Source of the DNA: Bacillota bacterium
Lineage (GTDB): Bacteria; Bacillota; Clostridia; Christensenellales; Aristaeellaceae
Reading direction: 5' to 3'
Length of the DNA: 24,963 bases
Assembly: GCA_023411175.1 (NCBI GenBank)
Contig: JAEYPB010000020.1
Coordinates: 1-24,963 of the forward strand
Each line of letters starts with the position of its first letter. Within the stretch, counting starts at the first letter, position 1. The notes under the pieces are model-generated. The model searched no databases, had not been told where the DNA came from, and saw only the letters and a program-made list of their open reading frames with translations. Shown here in pieces: positions 9,146 to 14,527 of the stretch. The position numbers were made by a program, and so were the translations under genes.

Positions 9146-10150
9146 TCATTCGGCCTTTGAAAACGCGCAGATGCCCCGCGAGATCAACCCGACCACGTCG
9201 CCCTCCAGCATGCGCCTGGCCTGGCGCACGGCGTTCATGACGGCGGTGGCGTTGGAGCTTCCGTGTGCTTTCACCACGGCACCCGCGACGCCCAGAAGCG
9301 GCGCGCCGCCGTATTGCTCGTAGTCCAGCCTTTTTTTGAAGGCGCGAAGCGCCGGCTTTACCAGGAGCGCCCCCAGCTTCGTCCGGGTGGAAGAGAGCAT
9401 TTCGGCCTTCAGCATGCCGGTCAGCGCTCCGGCCATGCCCTCGGTGTACTTGAGAAGCAGATTTCCGTCGAACCCGTCGGCCACGACCACATCCGCCGTG
9501 CCGGTGGGAATCTCCCGGCCTTCGATGTTGCCGGCAAAGCGGTAGGCGGTCTGCGCCGCCATCAGTTGATGAGCTTCTTTATACAGGCGGCTGCCCTTCT
9601 CCGGCTCCTCGCCGATGTTGGCGAGCATGACGGAAGGCTCCTTAACGCCCAGGACCTTTTCCATGTAGACGCTGCCCATCAGGCCGAACTGCCGCAGGTG
9701 CTCCGGCTGGCAGTCCACGTTTGCGCCCGCGTCGATCAGCAGGAAGGGCTTCTTCATGCCGGGCAGCACCGGGGCCAGCGCCGGCCGGTCGATGCCCTGG
9801 ATGCGCCCGATGCGCAGAATGCCGCAGGCCAGGACCGCGCCGGTGGAGCCGGCGGATACCATCGCCTGCGCCCGGCCCTCCTTGACGGCCAACGCGCACT
9901 TGACCATCGAGGAATCGTGCTTGCGGCGCACCGCGAGAAGCGGCGCTTCGTGGGGGTCGATGATTTCGGAGGCGGGGATGAACTCGATGCGCTCCGCGCC
10001 GGAAACCGCCTTTTCCACCGTTTCCGGCGTTCCCGACAGCAGAATGCGGACGTCCTTCATCTCCTGAACCGCCATCAGGCAGCCCTTTATGATCTCTCCG
10101 GGCGCGTTGTCGCCGCCCATCGCGTCTACCGCAACGACATATTCAGCCAC
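9146..10150 (-). CDS. plsX: Phosphate acyltransferase PlsX
   Basis: Makes acyl-phosphate from acyl-ACP and phosphate, the first step of the PlsX/PlsY route to lysophosphatidic acid; a peripheral membrane enzyme. The protein is 334 residues, normal for the family. Seen: the N-terminal VAVDAMGGDNAPGEIIKG block, the STGAVLA segment, a PALAPVLPG stretch, IGEEPEKG and the VVVADGFDGNLLLK region. The start chosen is GTG 10150 with AAGGAGG 7 nt upstream; an ATG at 10183 would add eleven residues not typical of PlsX and lies almost on top of the -10 box. First gene of the minus-strand operon, with its own promoter at 10187-10215. Confidence 0.96.
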   Translation of the reverse strand: MAEYVVAVDAMGGDNAPGEIIKGCLMAVQEMKDVRILLSGTPETVEKAVSGAERIEFIPASEIIDPHEAPLLAVRRKHDSSMVKCALAVKEGRAQAMVSAGSTGAVLACGILRIGRIQGIDRPALAPVLPGMKKPFLLIDAGANVDCQPEHLRQFGLMGSVYMEKVLGVKEPSVMLANIGEEPEKGSRLYKEAHQLMAAQTAYRFAGNIEGREIPTGTADVVVADGFDGNLLLKYTEGMAGALTGMLKAEMLSSTRTKLGALLVKPALRAFKKRLDYEQYGGAPLLGVAGAVVKAHGSSNATAVMNAVRQARRMLEGDVVGLISRGICAFSKAE

Positions 10151-10186
10151 ACGACACCCTCCTTGATTGCGCTCATAATCCATGAT

Positions 10187-10215
10187 AGTATATCAGATAG
10201 CGCCCGTCTTGGCAA
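10187..10215 (-). promoter_or_regulatory. Sigma-A-type promoter of the plsX operon
   Basis: On the minus strand a -35 box TTGCCA (10215-10210) is separated by 17 bases from a -10 box TATACT (10192-10187). Each matches five of six consensus bases. It lies about 35 bases upstream of the plsX start. The -35 box overlaps that of the divergent kinase promoter. Confidence 0.75.
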
Positions 10216-10238
10216 GCAAAGCCGCCTCGTGGTATAAT
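10209..10238 (+). promoter_or_regulatory. Sigma-A-type promoter of the ROK kinase gene
   Basis: TTGGCA (10209-10214), an 18-base spacer, then a perfect TATAAT (10233-10238). The predicted transcript would have a leader of about 70 bases before the kinase start. It shares the TTGGCAA box with the plsX promoter on the other strand. Confidence 0.72.
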
Positions 10239-10318
10239 CAATTTACAATGAAAGAAGCCCCCGGTCGGATGCGGTTTCCCGCGCGATTTCGGGGGATACA
10301 ATGGCGGGAGGATGCGGC

Positions 10319-11248
10319 ATGGAGCGTGTGATTGCGCTGGACGTGGGCGGAACGCTGGTAAAGTACGGCGTGGTTTCCAGGGACGGCGCGCTGGAGGGAA
10401 CGGGCAGCTTTGAAACCCGCGCCGCCGAGGGCGGCGAACGGCTGATGGAGCGGATCCTTGAGCGGATTCACGCGCTGTCCGGGGCGCATCCGGCGGCGGG
10501 GGCGGTGGCGGTTTCGTCGCCGGGGCTGATCTCCGCAGACCACGGGTCCATTCTGTTCGCGGGGGAAAACCTGCCCGGCTGGACGGGCATGGAGGTCGCC
10601 CGGCGGGTGCGGCAGGGGACGGGCTTTCCCTGTTATGTCGAAAACGACGTCAATGCCGCGGCGCTGGGTGAAAGGTGGATGGGCGCGGCGGTGGGGTGCC
10701 GCATGCTGGTCATGCTGGCGCTGGGTACGGGTGTGGGCGGCGCGGCCATCGCGCGGGGGCAGCTCATCACCGGCGCGGGCGGCGGCGCGGGCGAGTTCGG
10801 CCACGTCGTCCTGTACCCCGGCGGGCTTCCATGCACCTGCGGGCAGGAGGGCTGCCTTGAGCAGTACGCCTCCACCGGCGCGCTGAAGCGAAGGACCGGC
10901 GCGCTGCCGGAAGGGCACCCGGCGCGCTTTGACGTGCGCGCGCTGTTTGACTGCTGCCGCAGGGGCGACCAAGACGCGCTCGAAATCCTGGACGCGTGGG
11001 TGTACGACCTTGCCGTCGGCGCGGCGTCGCTGACCCACGTCTTCAACCCGGATGTGGTCCTGATCGGCGGCGGCGTGTCGGCGCAGGGGGATTTCCTGCT
11101 GAACCGCGTGCGCGCACAGCTGGAAAAGCTGGTCATCCCGTCGTTTTACAGAGATCTTCGCGTCGAGGCCGCGCTGCTTGGCAACGACGCGGCACTCCTC
11201 GGCGCGGCCAGCGCGGTGCTTGAGAAGACGGAGGGCATGGTGTTTTAG
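10319..11248 (+). CDS. ROK-family sugar kinase (glucokinase-like)
   Basis: Cytoplasmic ATP-dependent kinase of the ROK family; 309 residues. Seen: the phosphate-binding ALDVGGTLVKYG start at 6-17, the ENDVNAAALGE block with the likely catalytic Asp at 110, GTGVGGA at 136-142, GEFGH at 158-162 and the ROK zinc motif CTCGQEGC at 172-179 with His162. The N-terminus has no helix-turn-helix, so it is an enzyme, not a ROK repressor. The start chosen is ATG 10319 (GGGAGG 7 nt upstream); ATG 10301 in the same frame, with GGGGGA 4 nt upstream, would add six residues and cannot be excluded. Glucose is the usual substrate of such proteins, but the exact sugar is not readable here. Its 3' end converges on the solute-binding-protein gene. 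Confidence 0.9.
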   Translation: MERVIALDVGGTLVKYGVVSRDGALEGTGSFETRAAEGGERLMERILERIHALSGAHPAAGAVAVSSPGLISADHGSILFAGENLPGWTGMEVARRVRQGTGFPCYVENDVNAAALGERWMGAAVGCRMLVMLALGTGVGGAAIARGQLITGAGGGAGEFGHVVLYPGGLPCTCGQEGCLEQYASTGALKRRTGALPEGHPARFDVRALFDCCRRGDQDALEILDAWVYDLAVGAASLTHVFNPDVVLIGGGVSAQGDFLLNRVRAQLEKLVIPSFYRDLRVEAALLGNDAALLGAASAVLEKTEGMVF

Positions 11249-11316
11249 GGGAGGCTGTGCCGGGCGTCTGCCAGGCGGATCACGGATTTCTTCTGGGTTC
11301 GGGGCTGCGGCCCCGA

Positions 11317-11322
11317 TATAAT
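11317..11322 (+). promoter_or_regulatory. Isolated consensus -10 box
   Basis: A perfect TATAAT stands in a GC-rich gap, directly after a CGGGGC/GCCCCG stem-loop. No good TTGACA-like box is found 16-18 bases upstream (the hexamer there is TGGGTT), so promoter activity is uncertain. Transcription would start at about 11329, just before a ribosome site and a nine-codon frame. Confidence 0.35.
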
Positions 11323-11324
11323 AG

Positions 11325-11419
11325 AGGCAACCGGAGGGCGACATGTGCGGCCGAAGGTTGCCTATACATTGATGTGCGCGGACCCGGCCGCAAGCCAACG
11401 GGCTTGCAGGGTCTGCGCA
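11325..11419 (+). ncRNA. Candidate structured RNA, class not recognised
   Basis: Two strong stems follow the TATAAT box. The first pairs AGGCAACC (11325-11332) with GGTTGCCT (11356-11363), a perfect 8 bp. The second pairs an outer stem of 11 positions with one G-U (11375-11385 with 11409-11419) around an inner perfect 7-bp stem GCAAGCC/GGCTTGC (11390-11396 with 11401-11407). I compared it mentally with common classes (6S, SRP RNA, tmRNA, RNase P, lysine, glycine, SAM and other riboswitches) and found no match. No gene follows on the same strand. No U-tract ends it on the plus strand. Structure is seen; function is unknown. Confidence 0.3.
11343..11372 (+). CDS. Possible nine-residue leader peptide
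   Basis: ATG at 11343 is preceded by GGAGGG (11333-11338) at 4 nt spacing and reads MCGRRLPIH then TGA. It lies within the loop and 3' arm of the first stem described for the region, so translation would open that stem. The arrangement of -10 box, ribosome site, tiny frame and hairpin resembles an attenuator leader, but there is no downstream gene on this strand. Could be chance. Confidence 0.22.
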   Translation: MCGRRLPIH

Positions 11420-11452
11420 AAAAGACCCGCGCCGGAATTTCCGGCGCGGGTC
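11419..11452 (-). terminator. Intrinsic terminator of the solute-binding-protein gene
   Basis: A perfect 13-bp stem (11424-11436 with 11440-11452, arms GACCCGCGCCGGA and its complement) with a 3-nt loop is followed on the minus strand by five T residues (11423-11419). It lies about 40 bases past the stop of the minus-strand gene. On the plus strand the stem lacks a T-run. Confidence 0.85.
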
Positions 11453-11490
11453 TCGGCTGAAAGATGCGAAGCAGATTTCTGCCGATCGCG

Positions 11491-12588
11491 TTAGCCCACC
11501 GTGATGCCTTCCACGAACCAGGTGATGCCCAGGATGTCGCCGTTGGCGAGCGCCTGGCCCTCGGCCACCTTCTCGGCGCCGGTGTTGTCCTTGATCGGGC
11601 CGGCGAAGACGTTCAGCGAGCCGTCCAGGATCTTGGCGCGGGCGGCTTCGATGGCCTCGGCGGTGCCTTCGGCGCAGTTGGCGGTCAGCGGGGCGAGGTC
11701 GCACACGCCTTCAGACAGGCCCATCAGCGAATTCTCGGGCGTCCAGGTGCCGTCGATGACCTTCTGGACGGCGTCGGTCAGGTACACGCCCCAGTGCCAG
11801 ACGGGCGCGGTCAGGTAGGCCTTGGGGGCGACATCGGACACGTCCGCGTTGTAACCAACCGCGAACAGGCCCTTCTCCTCGGCGGCGACCACGGGGCCCG
11901 TGGTGTCGCAGTGCTGGGACAGGATGCCGCAGCCCGCCGCGATCAGCGCGTCGGCAGCCTGGCGTTCCTTGGTCGGGTCATACCAGGAGCCGGTCTCCTT
12001 GACGGTCATGGTGACGTCCGGGTTGACGCTCTTGGCGCCCAGGTAGTAGGCGTTCAGCGAGTACACGACCTCGGGGATCGAGTTGAACGCGGCTACATAG
12101 CCCAGGTGGTTGTTGCCCATTTCCTTGGCCTTCAGGCCGGCGGCGATGCCCGACAGGTAGCGGGCTTCCCAGATGCGGCCGAAGTAGTTGTTGAAGTTGG
12201 TGTCATTGGACTTGTAGCCCGAGCAGTGGGAGAAGATGACGTTCGGGTACTCCTCGGCCAGCTCTTCCATGTAGTCCATGAAGCCGAAGCTGGTGCCGAA
12301 GATGACCTGGCAGCCCTGGTCGATCAGCTCGCGGGCCGCGGTTTCGAAGCTGGAGTCCTCGGCGATGTTCTTCTGGATGAGAATCTGGTCGTCGGAGAGG
12401 CCCAGCGCCTGCTGCATCGCCAGCGTGCCCTGGTGGTGCGCGTAGGTGTAGCCCAGATCGATGACGTCGCCGATGTAGATGACGCCGACCTTCAGCTGGT
12501 CCTTCGGAACCGGATCGAAAGCGAACGCGGTGCTGGTCATACCGAGCAGCATGATCAGAGACAGGGCCAGGATCAGAACCTTCTTCAT
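11491..12588 (-). CDS. BMP-family ABC transporter substrate-binding protein
   Basis: Extracytoplasmic solute-binding protein of the Bmp/PnrA-like family; relatives bind nucleosides or other small ligands for an ABC importer. The protein is 365 residues. An N-terminal signal peptide runs to about residue 23 (KK start, hydrophobic core, AFA cleavage site); no Cys is present in that region, so it is not an obvious lipoprotein. Family features seen: KVGVIYIGDVIDLGYTYAHH, a GTSFGFMDYM segment, YLSGIAAGLKAKEM with HLGYVAA, the GSWYDPTKERQAADALI region and CDTTGPVVAAEEKGLFAVGY. The ATG at 12588 has GGGAGGA 6 nt upstream. No permease or ATPase gene is adjacent. It has its own regulated-looking promoter and terminator, so it is probably a single-gene unit. 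Ligand unknown. Confidence 0.88.
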   Translation of the reverse strand: MKKVLILALSLIMLLGMTSTAFAFDPVPKDQLKVGVIYIGDVIDLGYTYAHHQGTLAMQQALGLSDDQILIQKNIAEDSSFETAARELIDQGCQVIFGTSFGFMDYMEELAEEYPNVIFSHCSGYKSNDTNFNNYFGRIWEARYLSGIAAGLKAKEMGNNHLGYVAAFNSIPEVVYSLNAYYLGAKSVNPDVTMTVKETGSWYDPTKERQAADALIAAGCGILSQHCDTTGPVVAAEEKGLFAVGYNADVSDVAPKAYLTAPVWHWGVYLTDAVQKVIDGTWTPENSLMGLSEGVCDLAPLTANCAEGTAEAIEAARAKILDGSLNVFAGPIKDNTGAEKVAEGQALANGDILGITWFVEGITVG

Positions 12589-12615
12589 GGGTTATCCTCC
12601 CTTTCAAATGGGTGG

Positions 12616-12648
12616 TCGGCCAAAAAGCGATTCCGCTCGTTCGGCCGA
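12616..12648 (-). promoter_or_regulatory. Hairpin in the leader of the solute-binding-protein mRNA
   Basis: TCGGCC (12616-12621) and GGCCGA (12643-12648) can pair, enclosing a small AGCG/CGCT stem (12626-12629 with 12634-12637). On the minus strand the small stem is followed by five Ts, so a weak attenuator is conceivable. The stems are short and no anti-terminator was worked out. Confidence 0.25.
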
Positions 12649-12660
12649 TCCATAGGTGTG

Positions 12661-12689
12661 ATTGTACACGTTTCGTGTACAAAACGCAA
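12661..12689 (-). promoter_or_regulatory. Promoter of the solute-binding-protein gene
   Basis: On the minus strand TTGCGT (12689-12684), a 17-base spacer and TACAAT (12666-12661). The -10 matches five of six consensus bases and the -35 only three of six. It lies about 72 bases upstream of the start codon. Most of the spacer and -10 is occupied by a perfect inverted repeat. Confidence 0.65.
12662..12682. promoter_or_regulatory. Candidate repressor operator (perfect inverted repeat)
   Basis: Arms TTGTACACG (12662-12670) and CGTGTACAA (12674-12682) are perfect complements around a TTT centre, 21 bases in all. The site covers the spacer and -10 box of the promoter, so a protein bound here would block RNA polymerase. 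Size and symmetry fit a dimeric helix-turn-helix repressor, for example of the LacI or GntR type. No regulator gene is present in the window. Confidence 0.6.
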
Positions 12690-12822
12690 CGCTTTCGGCG
12701 CATCTTTACGGCGATTTATCGATCTGGGCCCTCGGAGCCGAACGATCCTGACGGATTCTCCTGCAAAGTTCGACGGTTGAAATCGAAAGATGCGATGCAG
12801 CTCTCGACCGAAACGCGGAGCA

Positions 12823-13254
12823 CTAAAACACTTTCCAAATGCTCTTCTGATCCTTCCGCACCACATAGCCCAAGTGCTGGTAGAAGGCGTGGGCACCCTC
12901 CCGGTCCGCGCCGGAGGCGAGCCTGACGCCCGCCGCGCCGGTGGCCTTCGCCCAAGCTTCGCAGGCGTCCAGCAGCGCGCGGCCCACGCCCTGACCCTGG
13001 ACGGTGGGGTTCACCGCCAGCATCATCACGTACTTGAGCGGCTCGAAGTAGAGCGTGGCGTAATCGCAGGCGTGGATGAAGCCGGTCACGCGGCCCGCGT
13101 CGTCCACGGCCACCCTGAGAAATTGGCCGGGGGTTTTGAGCGCTGCGATCAGCCGACGCCGGGTATCCCCCGCCGTGGAGGCGTAACCCAGCGCAACGAG
13201 GCTGATTTCGGCGATCGCCCCGGCGTCCTCCGGGCGGGCATCGCGGATGGTCAT
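12823..13254 (-). CDS. GNAT-family N-acetyltransferase
   Basis: Acetyl-CoA-dependent acetyltransferase fold, 143 residues. The acetyl-CoA pyrophosphate loop reads VQGQGVGRALL, following the beta-strand VMMLAVNPT; the C-terminal part has the usual GADREGAHAFYQHLGY ending. The start chosen is ATG 13254, whose ATGA overlaps the stop of the upstream aminopeptidase gene, with GAGG 7 nt upstream. An in-frame frame extension upstream adds eight residues inside that gene and is not preferred. Coupling to a peptidase suggests peptide or amino-acid modification, but the substrate cannot be read. No terminator was found downstream. Confidence 0.85.
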   Translation of the reverse strand: MTIRDARPEDAGAIAEISLVALGYASTAGDTRRRLIAALKTPGQFLRVAVDDAGRVTGFIHACDYATLYFEPLKYVMMLAVNPTVQGQGVGRALLDACEAWAKATGAAGVRLASGADREGAHAFYQHLGYVVRKDQKSIWKVF

Positions 13255-14366
13255 TTGAGCGCCTCGGGGTTCAGGCACTTGAGGTCCTCGGTCACGAACA
13301 GGCCGTCCTTGCGGACGAGCTCGCCGTCAAACCAGATCTCGCCGCCGCCGTAGGCCGGGGTCTGAATGCACACAAGATCCCAGTGGACGGCGGACTGGTT
13401 GCCGTTGTCGCACTCCTCGTAGCAGGAACCCGGCGTAAAATGGAAGGAGCCGGCGATTTTCTCGTCGAAGAGGATGTCCTTCATGGGGAAGGTGATGTAG
13501 GGGTTCACGCCCAGCGCGAATTCGCCCACATAGCGCGCGCCCTCGTCGGTGTCGAAGACCTTGTTGATTCGGGCGGTGTCGTTGGCGGTGGCTTCGATAA
13601 TTTTGCCGTCTTTGAAGGTCAGTCGGATGTTCTCGAAGGTGAACCCGTCGTGGGGGGAGGGCGCGTTGTAGGAGATGGTGCCGTTCACGCTGGTTCTGAC
13701 CGGCGCGGTGTAGACCTCTCCGTCCGGGATGTTCATCTCGCCCGCGCACTTGATGGGCGGCAGGCCCTTGATGGAGAAGGTCAGATCCGTGCCGGGGCCG
13801 ACGATGTGCACCTTGTCGGTCTTCTTCATGCGCGAAACGAGGTTGTCCATCGCCCGGTCCATCTTGCCGTAGTCCAGGCAGCATACGTCGAAGTAGTAGT
13901 CCTCAAACGCCTCGGTGGACATGCCGGCGTTCTGGGCCATCGAGGGCGAAGGGTAGCGCAGCACCACCCACTTGGTTTTCGAAACGCGGATTTCGTGGTG
14001 CACCGGGTGCCACACGAGCCGGGAGTGCATGGAGGTCTTGTCGGCGGGTACGTCGCTCATCTCAAAGGCGTTGACGCCGGAGCGCAGGCCGATGTACGCC
14101 TGCATCTTTTTCATCAGCGCGCCCTCGTTCTCCGCGATGATCTTGGCCTGCTCCTCGGTAAGCCCTTTGATGAGCGCGCGGTTGACCGCCGCGTCCTTGA
14201 TCCAGACGAACGGCACGCCGCCCGCCTTCTGGGCCTCTTCCACCAGCGCCGTCACCAGCGGAAGTTCAAGCCCCGTGTTTTCAATCAAAACCTTCTCGCC
14301 GGGCTGAAGCCTGACCGACTGGTTGATCAGATTTTTAGCCAGCGTACGAATGCGTGGATCCTGCAT
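13251..14366 (-). CDS. M29-family metalloaminopeptidase (AmpS/aminopeptidase T-like)
   Basis: Cytoplasmic metal-dependent aminopeptidase that removes N-terminal residues from peptides; 371 residues, slightly shorter than the roughly 410 typical of AmpS/AmpT. The residues expected at the two-metal site are present in order: Glu210 in GEMNIPDGEVY, Glu282 in VGEFALGVNP, His309 in GSFHFTPGS, and His328 and Asp330 in SAVHWDLV. The ATG at 14366 has AAAGGAG 8 nt upstream and a strong promoter at 14402-14431. The first gene of a two-gene unit with the GNAT gene (ATGA overlap). Family assignment is confident; the peptide preference is unknown. Confidence 0.93.
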   Translation of the reverse strand: MQDPRIRTLAKNLINQSVRLQPGEKVLIENTGLELPLVTALVEEAQKAGGVPFVWIKDAAVNRALIKGLTEEQAKIIAENEGALMKKMQAYIGLRSGVNAFEMSDVPADKTSMHSRLVWHPVHHEIRVSKTKWVVLRYPSPSMAQNAGMSTEAFEDYYFDVCCLDYGKMDRAMDNLVSRMKKTDKVHIVGPGTDLTFSIKGLPPIKCAGEMNIPDGEVYTAPVRTSVNGTISYNAPSPHDGFTFENIRLTFKDGKIIEATANDTARINKVFDTDEGARYVGEFALGVNPYITFPMKDILFDEKIAGSFHFTPGSCYEECDNGNQSAVHWDLVCIQTPAYGGGEIWFDGELVRKDGLFVTEDLKCLNPEALK

Positions 14367-14401
14367 GAAAATCGCTCCTTTGGAAAAATGAAACCGTCTC
14401 T

Positions 14402-14431
14402 ATTATAACCGCCGCAGGGGGATAATGTCAA
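14402..14431 (-). promoter_or_regulatory. Strong sigma-A-type promoter of the M29 aminopeptidase gene
   Basis: On the minus strand a perfect TTGACA (14431-14426), an 18-base spacer and a perfect TATAAT (14407-14402). It lies about 36 bases before the start codon, leaving a leader of roughly 30 bases. Confidence 0.85.
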
Positions 14432-14455
14432 AGGATTTGCGGGGGCTTACCTCGA

Positions 14456-14484
14456 TTGCGAACCCGGCGTGTTTGTGCTATCAT
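14456..14484 (+). promoter_or_regulatory. Sigma-A-type promoter of the DnaD-like operon
   Basis: TTGCGA (14456-14461), 17-base spacer, TATCAT (14479-14484). The -10 matches five of six bases. It is back to back with the aminopeptidase promoter, the two -35 boxes being 24 bases apart. The predicted leader is about 36 bases and contains a seven-codon-unit mini-frame. Confidence 0.65.
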
Positions 14485-14506
14485 AGGGCGTATGATGAGG
14501 GATACA

Positions 14507-14527
14507 ATGGAAACGGAGGCCTCCTGA
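14507..14527 (+). CDS. Possible six-residue upstream mini-ORF
   Basis: ATG at 14507, with GAGGGA 4 nt upstream, reads METEAS then TGA. The last base of its stop is the first base of the main start codon (TGATG), and the mini-frame contains the main gene's CGGAGG. If translated, it would couple ribosome flow to the DnaD-like gene. No further support. Confidence 0.22.
   Translation: METEAS

Noticed and set aside
10293..10304. TACAAT in the kinase leader as a second -10 box
   Set aside because: No acceptable -35 box lies 16-18 bases upstream, and a better promoter (TTGGCA, 18, TATAAT) is just upstream.
11257..11460. 67-codon plus-strand open frame after the kinase gene
   Set aside because: It runs through two stems and a terminator, has no ribosome site and no recognisable features.
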